Assembly (NCBI RefSeq): GCF_044359855.1
Contig: NZ_CP132291.1
Coordinates: forward strand, 2,666,001-2,730,000
Source: Rummeliibacillus pycnus_A
GTDB lineage: Bacteria > Bacillota > Bacilli > Bacillales_A > Planococcaceae
Direction of reading: 5' to 3'
Length of the DNA: 64,000 bases
The position numbers were made by a program, and so were the translations under genes. The notes beneath the pieces were generated by a model. That model was given only the letters and a program-made list of their open reading frames with translations. It was not told the DNA's origin and did no database searches. This document shows, in pieces, positions 1 to 13,189 of this stretch; within the stretch, counting starts at the first letter, position 1, and each line of letters starts with the position of its first letter.

Positions 1-86
1 TTGGTAAAGGTAAAAATATTCTAGCTATTCTTCCTGATAATGGTGAACGTTACTTAAGTACACCGTTATATCGTTATGAAGACTAA
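1..86 (+). CDS. cysK: Cysteine synthase, C-terminal end (partial)
   Basis: Only the last 27 codons and the stop are in the window, read in the frame starting at base 3. They end in ILPDNGERYLSTPLYRYED, which is the conserved carboxyl end of O-acetylserine sulfhydrylase (CysK), the PLP enzyme that makes cysteine from O-acetylserine and sulfide. cysK sits directly upstream of the pab/folate genes in Bacillales, so position agrees. A rho-independent terminator follows. The catalytic lysine and PLP site lie outside the window, so the identification rests on the tail and on gene order. Confidence 0.85.
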   Translation, partial: GKGKNILAILPDNGERYLSTPLYRYED

Positions 87-110
87 TCTTAATGAATCTA
101 TAGGATCAGA

Positions 111-140
111 AGAGTGCCTAATAATTAGGTGCTCTTTTTT
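111..140 (+). terminator. Rho-independent terminator after cysK
   Basis: A 10-bp stem (AGAGTGCCTA with TAGGTGCTCT, including G-U pairs) with a 5-nt loop is followed by a run of T. It separates cysK from the folate operon. Confidence 0.85.
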
Positions 141-150
141 TATTATTATT

Positions 151-178
151 TTGCTAAATACATAGGTGTTGTTATACT
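151..178 (+). promoter_or_regulatory. Probable sigma-A promoter of the folate operon
   Basis: TTGCTA (151-156) and TATACT (173-178) are separated by 16 bp. They lie between the cysK terminator and the pabB ribosome binding site. The -35 is imperfect, so the assignment is tentative. Confidence 0.45.
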
Positions 179-221
179 GAAAGCAGATTTAGAAAGACAT
201 ATATAACACGGAGGTTTTCAA

Positions 222-1619
222 TTGAAAATTCAACTGGTAAAGTCCGAACCTTTTTCGATGCAAAAAGATGTTTTTTTTAATAGCTATAAAAAGCAAATAG
301 AAAACGAAACACATAGTGTATTTTTAGAAAGTGGTAGAGGTGGTACTAAAACCATTGCTGCTTGGAATCCACTTGCAGTCGTACAATCGATAGGAAATGG
401 ATTACAAATAGACTGGCGAGATGGTAAGTGTGAACAACATATAGGCGAACCACTCCATTTAATTGAAAAATTACTTTTACAATATAAAATTAATGCTCCA
501 AGTGATTCATTTTATGGAGGAGCGATTGGATTTATCACTTACGATTATGTACGGCAAATTGAAGTCATTCCGAATATTGCTGAGGATGATCTTCATGTAC
601 CGGATATTTATTTTTATATAATGGACTGTTGGACAGTACTGGATGTTGAAAATGAAAAGGCAACAGTAATGAAGTTATCTACAAGCGATGTAGATGTCGA
701 GGAACTAGCAAACAGTTGGCAAACTGAGCGTTCGAGAAGTTATTTTGATGACACAACTGCTCAAACAGTAAAGAACGATGACTCTCGCATAGTTTCAATG
801 ACAAGCGAGCAGTTTAAAGATGCTGTTGAGCAAATTCAACATTATATTGCACAAGGTGATGTGTTCCAAGTGAACTTATCTGTTCGCCAGGCAAAAAAAC
901 TTGATGTAGAACCATTGATAATGTACGAAGCGCTTCGTAAATTTAACCCTTCTCCTTATATGGCGTATATCGCTTCACCAGATTTCGCTGTTGTTTCAGG
1001 GTCGCCAGAGTTATTAATTCAGAAATATGGCGAAGATTTATCAACTCGTCCAATTGCAGGAACGCGACCACGTGGTAAAGATGATGCTGAAGATTTAGCA
1101 CTTGCTAACGAATTGATAAATCATGAAAAGGAACGTGCAGAACATGTCATGCTTGTAGATCTTGAGCGTAATGACTTAGGGCGTGTCTCTGAATATGGTA
1201 CGGTCCATGTTGATGAATTTATGGTTATTGAAAAGTACTCACATGTTATGCATATCGTGTCCAATGTACGTGGTAAAGTGGCTAAGGGGCAAAGTAATAC
1301 CGATATAATTCGTGCTGTTTTTCCTGGAGGAACTATAACGGGGGCTCCGAAAATCCGCACAATGGAAATAATTGAGGAATTAGAACCCGTTCGCCGTGGA
1401 CTGTATACAGGTTCAATTGGTTGGATTGGTTTTAATGGGGATATCGAGCTTAATATTGTTATTCGTACTGCCTTTATCAAGAATGGAGTAGCTTATATTC
1501 AAGCTGGGGCAGGAGTGGTAATTGATTCAGTACCTGAACGTGAGTACATTGAATCGCTCAATAAAGCAAAAGCATTATGGCAGGCTAAAACAATGGCAGA
1601 AGGAGTAAACGCACTATGA
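222..1619 (+). CDS. pabB: Aminodeoxychorismate synthase component I
   Basis: 465 aa. It converts chorismate plus ammonia (from the PabA glutaminase) to 4-amino-4-deoxychorismate, the first committed step to p-aminobenzoate for folate. The N-terminal third is an anthranilate-synthase-I-like N domain. The C-terminal chorismate-binding domain has PIAGTRPRG near residue 280 and FPGGTITGAPKIRTMEIIEE near residue 368. The start is TTG, set by a GGAGG 6-7 bases upstream. The 3' end overlaps pabA by 4 bases (ATGA), implying translational coupling. Trp genes are absent nearby and the operon is pab-fol, so PabB is favoured over TrpE. Confidence 0.95.
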   Translation: MKIQLVKSEPFSMQKDVFFNSYKKQIENETHSVFLESGRGGTKTIAAWNPLAVVQSIGNGLQIDWRDGKCEQHIGEPLHLIEKLLLQYKINAPSDSFYGGAIGFITYDYVRQIEVIPNIAEDDLHVPDIYFYIMDCWTVLDVENEKATVMKLSTSDVDVEELANSWQTERSRSYFDDTTAQTVKNDDSRIVSMTSEQFKDAVEQIQHYIAQGDVFQVNLSVRQAKKLDVEPLIMYEALRKFNPSPYMAYIASPDFAVVSGSPELLIQKYGEDLSTRPIAGTRPRGKDDAEDLALANELINHEKERAEHVMLVDLERNDLGRVSEYGTVHVDEFMVIEKYSHVMHIVSNVRGKVAKGQSNTDIIRAVFPGGTITGAPKIRTMEIIEELEPVRRGLYTGSIGWIGFNGDIELNIVIRTAFIKNGVAYIQAGAGVVIDSVPEREYIESLNKAKALWQAKTMAEGVNAL

Positions 1620-2200
1620 TTTTAATGATTGACAATTATGATTCATTTACATTCAACTTAGTGCAATATTTTGGTGAGCTGGGCGAGCAATTACTCGTAA
1701 AGCGTAATGATGTAATTACAATTAAAGAAATTGAATTGTTACATCCAGAAATAATTGTCGTTTCACCTGGTCCTTGTAGTCCAAATGAAGCTGGAATCAG
1801 CCTTGATGTTATTAATTACTTTGCAGGCAAAATTCCGATTTTAGGCGTGTGTTTAGGACATCAAGCGATTGCACAAGCGTTTGGAGGAAAAGTTATTCGT
1901 GCAAAACGTTTAATGCATGGTAAAACATCACCAATACATCACGACGATAAAGGTGTGAATAAAGGGTTGTCTAACCCTTATGTTGCAACAAGATATCATT
2001 CATTAATAGTTGAAAAAGAAACGCTACCAGGGTGTCTAGAGATCACCTCTTGGACAGAAGAAGGGGAAATTATGGGTATTCGCCACAAGGAACTTGCGGT
2101 TGAAGGCGTACAATTCCACCCTGAGTCAATTATGACGGAAGACGGTAAACAGCTTTTAAAAAACTTTATCGATACGTATTGTAAGGAGAGAGTGCGATGA
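1616..2200 (+). CDS. pabA: Aminodeoxychorismate synthase glutamine amidotransferase (component II)
   Basis: 194 aa, the usual size of a class I glutamine amidotransferase subunit. It hydrolyses glutamine and passes ammonia to PabB. The catalytic triad is visible: Cys79 in GVCLGHQ and His168/Glu170 in FHPES. The start ATG overlaps the pabB stop, and the stop overlaps the start of pabC by 4 bases. In Bacillus subtilis the corresponding protein serves both PABA and anthranilate synthesis (TrpG). No second copy is in this window, so a dual role is possible but cannot be tested here. Confidence 0.95.
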   Translation: MILMIDNYDSFTFNLVQYFGELGEQLLVKRNDVITIKEIELLHPEIIVVSPGPCSPNEAGISLDVINYFAGKIPILGVCLGHQAIAQAFGGKVIRAKRLMHGKTSPIHHDDKGVNKGLSNPYVATRYHSLIVEKETLPGCLEITSWTEEGEIMGIRHKELAVEGVQFHPESIMTEDGKQLLKNFIDTYCKERVR

Positions 2201-3036
2201 TTTGTTGGATGAATGGGGAGTATGTTGAGAGTACGGAACTTTCCGTTTCTCCAATTGATCATGGCTACCTATATGGATTGGGCTTTTTCGAGACATTTCG
2301 TACATATAGTGATAAGCCTTTTCTATGGGAAGAGCATTGCGCACGTATACAGAGGGCTTTAGAAGAATACCGGATTACGATGCCGTACACTTTCGAAAAA
2401 TTGAGGGATGTTATAATAGAACTAAATAAAAGAAATGGACAAACGGATGGCTATTTTCGGTTAAACATTTCAGCGGGTGAAGGTGGTATTGGATTGGGAA
2501 ATACACATTATCCAAACCCAAATGTCATTATTTTTCGTAAGGAATTGCCATCGGTTTTAAGAGGACAAGAGAAGAATGCTGTATGGCTAAATACTGTACG
2601 TAATTCACCCGAGCAAGAAATTCGCTATAAGTCCCATCATTATGCAAACAATGTACGCGCTCGTCTTGAATTACCTTCATTGAAAAATCTAGAGGGATTC
2701 TTTATCAATTCAGAGGGCTATGTTGCTGAAGGTATTACATCGAATATTTTCTGGGTAATAGCAAATGAGTTATATACGCCAGCTCTTTCTACAGGAATTT
2801 TACCAGGTATTACACGACAACATGTATTAAATCTGGCAAATGAAGCAGGCCTCGATATACATGAGGGAAAGTATACTCCACAAGATTTGGAATACGCAGA
2901 CGAATGTTTTATAACTACATCGATTCAAGAATTGATTCCGATTCGAGGGTTGGGTGAAAAATGTTACTTAGGTAATGAAGGGGTAATCTATCGTAACTTA
3001 CACAAAATGTATATTGCATCAATCGAGAAGGAGTAG
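2197..3036 (+). CDS. pabC: Aminodeoxychorismate lyase
   Basis: 279 aa, fold-type IV PLP enzyme of the branched-chain aminotransferase/4-amino-4-deoxychorismate lyase family. It releases pyruvate from aminodeoxychorismate to give p-aminobenzoate. Family features seen include the N-terminal DHGYLYGLGFFETFR segment, the lysine in YKSHHYANN (PLP Schiff base region) and the EGITSNIFW cofactor-phosphate motif. It overlaps pabA by 4 bases. D-amino-acid transaminases share the fold, but the position between pabA and folP makes PabC the safer call. Confidence 0.93.
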   Translation: MICWMNGEYVESTELSVSPIDHGYLYGLGFFETFRTYSDKPFLWEEHCARIQRALEEYRITMPYTFEKLRDVIIELNKRNGQTDGYFRLNISAGEGGIGLGNTHYPNPNVIIFRKELPSVLRGQEKNAVWLNTVRNSPEQEIRYKSHHYANNVRARLELPSLKNLEGFFINSEGYVAEGITSNIFWVIANELYTPALSTGILPGITRQHVLNLANEAGLDIHEGKYTPQDLEYADECFITTSIQELIPIRGLGEKCYLGNEGVIYRNLHKMYIASIEKE

Positions 3037-3040
3037 ACGA

Positions 3041-3871
3041 ATGAATTTAGATAAATATAGAGTAGTAACCATTGATGGTAATGAGCTAGATTTTGCGAAT
3101 GAAACATTTGTTATGGGGATTTTAAACGTTACACCAGACTCATTTTCAGATGGTGGAAAGTTTAACTCTGTTGAAAATGCGGTGAAGCACGCAAAAGAAA
3201 TGGTTGCTGATGGTGCGAAAATCATTGATATCGGCGGTGAATCTACTCGGCCGGGCCATACACCTATCTCTGCAGAGGAAGAACTTTCTCGTATTATTCC
3301 GGCAATAAAAGCTATTCGCTCAGAGGTGGATGGTGTATTAATCTCAGTTGATACGTTTAAATCAGAGGTGGCACGTGCTGCTATTAAAGCAGGAGCGCAT
3401 ATTATTAACGATGTTTGGGGAGCACAATATGATCCTGAAATTGCTAAAGTAGCTGCGGAACTTAAAGTGCCTATCATTTTAATGCATAATCGCACAAACG
3501 AAGATTATGGGGAAGATTTCTGGGCAGATGCCAAAGCAGATTTAGAAAAGAGTATTGATATAGCACATAAAGCCGGTGTAAAAGACGAATACATTTGGTT
3601 AGATCCTGGTATCGGATTTGCAAAATCACATGAGCAAAATATTGAAATGATGAAAGCTTTACCGCAACTTGTGGATATGGGATATCCTGTATTACTGGCA
3701 ACATCTCGTAAACGTATGATAGGAACAGTTCTTGATCTTCCTGTAGATGAACGTATGGAAGGTACTGGAGCAACTTGTTGTTATGGTGTAGACAAGGGCT
3801 GTCATATGGTGCGTGTACATGATGTAAAACCAATTACGAGAATGATGAAAATGATGGATGCATTGAAATAA
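3041..3871 (+). CDS. folP: Dihydropteroate synthase
   Basis: 276 aa from the ATG at 3041. That start has AAGGAG 8 bases upstream, and the in-frame ATG 27 bases earlier lies inside pabC without a site. The enzyme joins 6-hydroxymethyl-7,8-dihydropterin pyrophosphate to p-aminobenzoate and is the sulfonamide target. Signatures are NVTPDSFSDGG near residue 24, GGESTRPG in the second pterin loop, DPGIGFAK, and SRKRMIG near the C-terminus (TIM barrel). It is followed by 91 bases without a gene before folB, with a fresh AGGAGG for folB. Confidence 0.96.
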   Translation: MNLDKYRVVTIDGNELDFANETFVMGILNVTPDSFSDGGKFNSVENAVKHAKEMVADGAKIIDIGGESTRPGHTPISAEEELSRIIPAIKAIRSEVDGVLISVDTFKSEVARAAIKAGAHIINDVWGAQYDPEIAKVAAELKVPIILMHNRTNEDYGEDFWADAKADLEKSIDIAHKAGVKDEYIWLDPGIGFAKSHEQNIEMMKALPQLVDMGYPVLLATSRKRMIGTVLDLPVDERMEGTGATCCYGVDKGCHMVRVHDVKPITRMMKMMDALK

Positions 3872-3962
3872 AAGCTGAAAGTACTCGTTTGATGCATTTC
3901 GTTTTGCAAAGCCAAATGATTAAGCATCAAATACTATTAAGCCCATCACTAGGAGGTCCATA

Positions 3963-4331
3963 ATGGATTACATTCATATAAAAGATATGGAATTCTACGG
4001 TTATCACGGTGTATTGCGAGAGGAAACAAAACTCGGCCAACGCTTTCGCGTCACATTAGCGATTGCGACGGATTTACAGTATGCAGGTGAAACCGATGAA
4101 TTAGACAATACAGTTAGCTATGCTGAAGTATATGATCTTTGCAAAGAAGTTGTAGAAGGAAAACCTTATAAATTAATCGAAGCTGTTGCGGAAAAAATTG
4201 CAGCAGTAGTGTGTGAAACCTATCCAAATGCTGTGAAAGGAATCCGTGTAGAAGTTATTAAACCAGATCCACCAATTCCAGGTCATTACAGAGAAGTCTC
4301 TGTAGAAATTACTAGAGGAGCGTTCGCATGA
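3963..4331 (+). CDS. folB: Dihydroneopterin aldolase
   Basis: 122 aa, the normal length of this tunnelling-fold enzyme. It converts 7,8-dihydroneopterin to 6-hydroxymethyl-7,8-dihydropterin and glycolaldehyde. The N-terminal FYGYHGVLREE substrate segment and the catalytic lysine region VIKPDPPIPGHY are present. The start follows AGGAGG and the stop overlaps folK by 4 bases, so FolB and FolK, which act consecutively, are probably translated together. Confidence 0.95.
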   Translation: MDYIHIKDMEFYGYHGVLREETKLGQRFRVTLAIATDLQYAGETDELDNTVSYAEVYDLCKEVVEGKPYKLIEAVAEKIAAVVCETYPNAVKGIRVEVIKPDPPIPGHYREVSVEITRGAFA

Positions 4332-4849
4332 ATGAAGTCTATATCTCGTTAGGATCTAATATGGGAGATAAAGAAGAGACCTTACGTCATGCGGTAGAAC
4401 TATTGCAACGACATGAGGCTGTTGAGGTTATTAAACTCTCTTCTATCTACGAAACAGATCCAGTTGGCTTTACAGATCAAGATGTATTTTTGAACATGGT
4501 TGTACTTTTAAATACTACATTAACAGCTCAAAAAATGCTTGAAGTATGCCAAGGAATAGAGCAAGAATTAAAAAGGATACGTATTGTTCGCTGGGGTCCA
4601 AGAACGATAGACCTTGACATTTTGCTCTATAATAATGACAATATTGAAACAGAGACGTTAATCGTACCTCATGCTCGTATGCATGAACGTGCATTTGTTC
4701 TCGTACCTTTAGTAGAAATTGCTCCAGAGCTTAAGCACCCTCTGACTAATGAGGCATTACTAACAATGCTTGCACAAGTTGGAAAAGAGGGCGTTAGACA
4801 ATGGAAAACAGTCGCTGGGGTTTCAGAATTCGTGCATTCAGAAAGCTAA
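4328..4849 (+). CDS. folK: 2-amino-4-hydroxy-6-hydroxymethyldihydropteridine pyrophosphokinase
   Basis: 173 aa. It transfers pyrophosphate from ATP to hydroxymethyldihydropterin to make the FolP substrate. Diagnostic segments are SLGSNMGDKEETL at the N-terminus and RWGPRTIDLDILLY, which carries the Mg-binding acidic residues. Its last 49 bases overlap the start of the following helix-turn-helix reading frame. The set pabB/A/C-folP-folB-folK covers the pathway except GTP cyclohydrolase and the later ligase steps. Confidence 0.96.
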   Translation: MNEVYISLGSNMGDKEETLRHAVELLQRHEAVEVIKLSSIYETDPVGFTDQDVFLNMVVLLNTTLTAQKMLEVCQGIEQELKRIRIVRWGPRTIDLDILLYNNDNIETETLIVPHARMHERAFVLVPLVEIAPELKHPLTNEALLTMLAQVGKEGVRQWKTVAGVSEFVHSES

Positions 4850-5007
4850 AAAGAATTAAGCAAGCCGAATTCGCTAAAAAAACAGGCATATCACTATCGA
4901 TTTTGGGGAAAATCGAACGGGGAGAACGTTAGGTAAATGACGAAGAGCTACAAATTATAGGAAATAATCTTGAAATAAATATAAATGAATTAAAAGGTGA
5001 AGCTTGA
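4801..5007 (+). pseudogene. XRE-type helix-turn-helix regulator (yazB-like), interrupted by an in-frame stop
   Basis: A reading frame starting at ATG 4801, overlapping folK, encodes an XRE-like helix-turn-helix of 43 residues (core RIKQAEFAKKTGISLS, then LGKIERGER). It meets TAG at 4930-4932 and continues in the same frame for 24 further codons to TGA at 5005. Those later codons (DEELQIIGNNLEININEL) read as the normal end of a Cro/C1-type domain. Bacillales carry a 69-codon gene of this kind (yazB) at exactly this place between folK and dusB. A single nonsense change therefore appears to have truncated it. Sequencing error or recoding cannot be excluded. Confidence 0.75.
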
Positions 5008-5035
5008 TACTCACTGATCAAAAGGAGGAAAAACG

Positions 5036-6064
5036 GTGGCTGAAACACAAGGGAAACCGTTTAAAATTGGCGATATCATCTTGGACAACCGCGTCGTACT
5101 TGCACCTATGGCTGGAGTTTGTAACTCAGCATTCCGTCTAACTGTTAAAGAATTTGGAGCGGGTCTAGTATATGCAGAAATGATTTCGGATAAAGGAATC
5201 GTTCAACGCAACAGCAAAACGATGAATATGCTTTATATTGATGAACGCGAAAACCCACTTTCACTTCAAATTTTTGGTGGAGACAAAGAAACATTAGTAG
5301 AAGCGGCTCAATATGTAGACAAATATACTACAGCAGATATCATTGATATTAATATGGGTTGTCCAGTCAATAAAATTATTAAATGTGAAGCAGGGGCTAA
5401 ATGGTTATTAGACCCGAATAAAATTTATGAAATGGTTTCTGCAGTAGTAGATGCTGTAGATAAACCGGTTAGTTGTAAAATGCGTATCGGTTGGGATGAA
5501 GATCATGTCTTCGCAGTAAAAAATGCACAAGCTGCCGAACGTGCAGGGGCATCTGCTATTGCTATGCATGGCCGTACTCGCCTTCAAATGTATGAAGGAC
5601 AAGCAAACTGGGATATTCTAAAAGAAGTTAAAGAGAATATTAATATTCCATTCATTGGTAACGGTGATGTTGAAACACCAGAAGATGCAAAACGTTTACT
5701 TGAATACACTGGTGCTGATGGTGTCATGATTGGACGTGCGGCACTAGGCGATCCTTGGATGATTTACCGCACAGTTGAATACCTTAAATCAGGTCAATTA
5801 ATGCCGGAGCCACCAATTCGTGAAAAGATCGATGTTTGCTTACTACACTTCGAGCGCTTAATGCAGCTAAAAGGTGAAGTAATCGCTGTACGTGAAATGC
5901 GTAAACACGCTTCTTGGTATTTAAAAGGTGTTCGTGGTAATGGTAAGGCTCGTAAGCTTATTAACCAAGCTGAAACAGCATTAGAATTACGTACTATTTT
6001 AAATGAACTTGTCAATGAAATAGAAGAATGTGACTCAAGCTCTCAATCTATTCAAATTGGCTAA
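5036..6064 (+). CDS. dusB: tRNA-dihydrouridine synthase
   Basis: 342 aa FMN enzyme that reduces uridine to dihydrouridine in the tRNA D-loop. The start is GTG at 5036, placed by a perfect AAAGGAGG 7 bases before it. FMN-barrel features are VLAPMAGVCNSAFR at residues 20-35, the MGCPVNKI segment carrying the active-site cysteine, and GNGDVETPEDA and MIGRAALGDPW for phosphate binding. It corresponds to the gene called yacF in Bacillus subtilis, which also sits between the folate genes and lysS. Confidence 0.95.
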   Translation: MAETQGKPFKIGDIILDNRVVLAPMAGVCNSAFRLTVKEFGAGLVYAEMISDKGIVQRNSKTMNMLYIDERENPLSLQIFGGDKETLVEAAQYVDKYTTADIIDINMGCPVNKIIKCEAGAKWLLDPNKIYEMVSAVVDAVDKPVSCKMRIGWDEDHVFAVKNAQAAERAGASAIAMHGRTRLQMYEGQANWDILKEVKENINIPFIGNGDVETPEDAKRLLEYTGADGVMIGRAALGDPWMIYRTVEYLKSGQLMPEPPIREKIDVCLLHFERLMQLKGEVIAVREMRKHASWYLKGVRGNGKARKLINQAETALELRTILNELVNEIEECDSSSQSIQIG

Positions 6065-6082
6065 AAGAGCTTTCTGGAAACC

Positions 6083-6115
6083 AAAAGTCGCCCTAAAATA
6101 GTGGCGACTTTTTTC
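6083..6115 (+). terminator. Terminator after dusB
   Basis: AAAGTCGCC (6084-6092) pairs with GGCGACTTT (6103-6111) and runs into T residues. It ends the folate-dusB transcript before lysS. Confidence 0.9.
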
Positions 6116-6243
6116 CTCTTTGTCACATATAATGTTAGATTTAAAGGGGGAAATGAGTAGAAAGACGTGAATCGTTAGTGAAAATTGTGTACAATAAATA
6201 CATTATGGACTGCTTAGCGGAACAATTATAAGGAGTGAAAATC

Positions 6244-7734
6244 GTGGCAGAAGAATTAAATGACCAACTTTTAGTAAGACGCCAAAAAATGGATTCTATA
6301 AAAGAAAAAGGTTTAGACCCATTCGGTCAACGCTTTGAACGCACACATTTATCAAACGAATTAAAAGATCAATATGCAGATTTATCAAAAGAAGATTTAG
6401 ATGAAAACGAGAACCTAGAACAAGTGGTTATTGCAGGCCGTATTATGACAAAACGTAGTAAAGGTAAAGTTGGATTTGCTAACATCCAAGACCTTGGTGG
6501 TCAAATTCAAATTTATGTACGTAAAGATGCAATCGGTGAAGAGGCTTATGATATTTTCAAACACGCTGATCTTGGTGATATCGTAGGTATTAAAGGTACA
6601 ATCTTCAAAACTCATGTTGGTGAATTAACTATTAAAGCTTTAGAATTCACTTTCCTATCTAAGTCATTACGTCCACTACCTGAAAAGTTCCATGGTTTAC
6701 AAGACGTTGAACAACGTTATCGTCAACGTTATCTTGACTTGATTACAAATAATGATAGTAAACAAACTTTCATCACACGTAGCCAAATCATCCGTTCAAT
6801 TCGTACTTTCTTGGATGGTAAAGGCTTCTTAGAAGTGGAAACACCAATGCTAAATTCAATTGCTGGTGGTGCAGCAGCTCGTCCGTTCGTTACACATCAC
6901 AATGCATTAGATGCAACTATGTATATGCGTATCGCAATTGAACTATACTTAAAACGCCTAATCGTAGGCGGACTGGAAAAAGTATACGAAATCGGCCGTG
7001 TATTCCGTAACGAAGGAGTATCTACACGTCATAACCCTGAATTTACATTACTTGAACTATACGAAGCATATGCTGACTTCCAGGACATCATGGATCTTAC
7101 TGAAGATTTAATTGGTAATGTGGCTCAAGAAGTACTTGGTACAACTCAAGTTCAGTATGGTGAAGACACAATTGATCTTTCAAAAGGCTGGAAACGTCTA
7201 CACATGGTAGATGCGGTTAAAGAAGCTACTGGCGTAGATTTCTGGAAAGAAATGACGAAAGAAGAAGCACAAGCTTTAGCTCGAGAACACCATATTGGAA
7301 TTAAAGATACAATGGAAGTAGGACATATTATTAATGAATTCTTCGAACAAAAAGTAGAAGAAACATTAGTCCAACCTACATTTGTATATGGTCACCCAGT
7401 GGAAATCTCTCCACTTGCTAAGAAAAACCCTGAAGATCCACGTTTTACTGATCGCTTTGAATTATTCATCGTGCGCCGCGAACATGCAAATGCATTCACG
7501 GAATTAAATGATCCGATTGACCAACGTGAACGTTTTGAAGCACAAATGATTGAAAAAGAACAAGGTAATGATGAAGCGCAAGAAATGGATGAAGATTTCT
7601 TAGAAGCATTAGAATATGGTATGGCTCCTACTGGTGGTTTAGGTATCGGTATTGACCGTTTAATCATGCTTTTAACAAACTCTCAATCTATTCGTGATGT
7701 TTTATTATTCCCATTAATGCGTACGCGTGATTAA
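6244..7734 (+). CDS. lysS: Lysyl-tRNA synthetase, class II
   Basis: 496 aa. It charges tRNA-Lys. I place the start at GTG 6244, 8 bases after AAGGAG. An upstream in-frame GTG at 6235 overlaps that site. There is an N-terminal OB-fold anticodon-binding domain (about residues 55-150, with RIMTKRSKGKVGFANIQDL), then the class II catalytic domain with motif 2 in FRNEGVSTRHNPEFT and motif 3 in GLGIGIDRLIMLL. It has its own upstream region and a terminator after it. This lysS-then-rRNA arrangement matches Bacillus. Confidence 0.97.
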   Translation: MAEELNDQLLVRRQKMDSIKEKGLDPFGQRFERTHLSNELKDQYADLSKEDLDENENLEQVVIAGRIMTKRSKGKVGFANIQDLGGQIQIYVRKDAIGEEAYDIFKHADLGDIVGIKGTIFKTHVGELTIKALEFTFLSKSLRPLPEKFHGLQDVEQRYRQRYLDLITNNDSKQTFITRSQIIRSIRTFLDGKGFLEVETPMLNSIAGGAAARPFVTHHNALDATMYMRIAIELYLKRLIVGGLEKVYEIGRVFRNEGVSTRHNPEFTLLELYEAYADFQDIMDLTEDLIGNVAQEVLGTTQVQYGEDTIDLSKGWKRLHMVDAVKEATGVDFWKEMTKEEAQALAREHHIGIKDTMEVGHIINEFFEQKVEETLVQPTFVYGHPVEISPLAKKNPEDPRFTDRFELFIVRREHANAFTELNDPIDQRERFEAQMIEKEQGNDEAQEMDEDFLEALEYGMAPTGGLGIGIDRLIMLLTNSQSIRDVLLFPLMRTRD

Positions 7735-7749
7735 TCTATAGATGACCTT

Positions 7750-7785
7750 AAACGACGTTCTCAGAGTTATGAGAACGTCGTTTCT
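7750..7785 (+). terminator. Terminator after lysS
   Basis: A perfect 13-bp stem, AAACGACGTTCTC with GAGAACGTCGTTT, is followed by a T-rich tract. Confidence 0.93.
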
Positions 7786-7986
7786 TGTTGTTTAATTGTT
7801 TTGTTTGTAAAATAACGTAGAATTATATACAATAGTAGACAAGCTGTAAGAAATGAATCACAAGTGATTAACTATTTTTTTTAATTTTTTAACAAAAAAC
7901 ACTTGTGCAAATAATGATATGGTGATATAGTAATTGAGTTGCTAATTTATTTAGTAAGCTAGCTTTGAAAACAATTAAAAAAGTTG
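7786..7986. other. Non-coding AT-rich region before the rRNA promoters
   Basis: About 200 bases of very AT-rich sequence between the lysS terminator and rRNA promoter P1. No reading frame or repeat was recognised. It would hold any UP elements of P1. Confidence 0.5.
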
Positions 7987-8015
7987 TTGACGTTTAAAAA
8001 CAAAGCTGATATAAT
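7987..8015 (+). promoter_or_regulatory. rRNA promoter P1
   Basis: TTGACG (7987-7992), 17-bp spacer, TATAAT (8010-8015). AT-rich sequence lies immediately upstream. GTCGCTAAC shortly after the -10 is repeated downstream of P2, so both start regions are alike. Confidence 0.9.
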
Positions 8016-8078
8016 ATTTAAGTCGCTAACAAGTGGTGATAACTTAATTATAAGAGTTTAAAAGTTTTTAAAAAACTC

Positions 8079-8107
8079 TTGACAACGATAAGTTGATGTG
8101 ATATAAT
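8079..8107 (+). promoter_or_regulatory. rRNA promoter P2
   Basis: Perfect TTGACA (8079-8084) and TATAAT (8102-8107) with a 17-bp spacer, about 92 bp downstream of P1. The tandem P1/P2 layout is that of Bacillus rrn operons. Confidence 0.95.
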
Positions 8108-8134
8108 GAGTGAGTCGCTAACGAGCGAACATAT

Positions 8135-8168
8135 GAACCTTGAAAACTGAACAAGCAAGACGTTAATC
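8135..8168 (+). other. 5' arm of the 16S precursor stalk (with boxA-like sequence)
   Basis: This segment can pair with 9857-9888 downstream of 16S, forming the long RNase III processing stalk. The portion CTTGAAAACTGAACAAGC also resembles the boxA antitermination region of rRNA leaders. Confidence 0.75.
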
Positions 8169-8269
8169 AATAAACTTTGTTCACTAACTCTTGTTAGTGA
8201 CAAGGGCAAAAATAGATATCATCTTATAGATGATACGCTAGCAAAGCTAATGAGCTTTCAAACTTTACT

Positions 8270-9823
<1,554 letters not shown>

Positions 9824-9856
9824 AATATTTGGGAAATAAGTTCTTGGAACTTATAC

Positions 9857-9888
9857 GATTAACGCTTGCTGTTCAGTTTTGAAGGCTC
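9857..9888 (+). other. 3' arm of the 16S precursor stalk
   Basis: Complementary to 8135-8168 with few mismatches (GATTAACGCTTGCTGTTCAG against CTGAACAAGCAAGACGTTAA). It forms the processing stem around 16S. Confidence 0.75.
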
Positions 9889-9921
9889 ATTGCTTTCGAA
9901 ATTTTATATAAATCTCAAAAG

Positions 9922-9998
<77 letters not shown>

Positions 9999-10012
9999 TT
10001 TATTTCTCTTTT

Positions 10013-10088
10013 GGGGCCTTAGCTCAGCTGGGAGAGCGCCTGCCTTGCACGCAGGAGGTCAGCGGTTCGATCCCGCTAGGCTCCACCA
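10013..10088 (+). tRNA. tRNA-Ala (TGC)
   Basis: 76-nt cloverleaf with acceptor GGGGCCT, anticodon TGC in CTTGCACG and encoded CCA. It is identical to the tRNA-Ala at 14153-14228. Confidence 0.97.
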
Positions 10089-10091
10089 ATT

Positions 10092-10135
10092 GTTCTTTGA
10101 AAACTGGATAAAACGACATTGAAGAAATTCTTAAG
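10092..10135 (+). other. 5' arm of the 23S precursor stalk (boxA-like)
   Basis: GTTCTTTGAAAACTGGATAA and the following bases can pair with 13124-13164 beyond 23S. The GTTCTTTGAAAACT part matches the Bacillus boxA type. Confidence 0.75.
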
Positions 10136-10187
10136 TAACACATTTTTTTATATTAAGTTTTAAATTTTTTAGGCTTAATAACTTATA

Positions 10188-13114
<2,927 letters not shown>

Positions 13115-13123
13115 AAAAGTTGA

Positions 13124-13164
13124 TTTAAGAACTTCAATGAATGTTTATCCAGTTTTGAAAGAAC
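13124..13164 (+). other. 3' arm of the 23S precursor stalk
   Basis: Complementary to 10092-10135 (GTTTATCCAGTTTTGAAAGAAC against GTTCTTTGAAAACTGGATAA), forming the RNase III stalk of the 23S precursor. Confidence 0.7.
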
Positions 13165-13189
13165 AAGAAAAAACTTTTTGAAAAAAGTA

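Noticed and set aside
3019..3495. 158-codon minus-strand frame opposite folP
   Set aside because: Shadow of folP, which has full family signatures.
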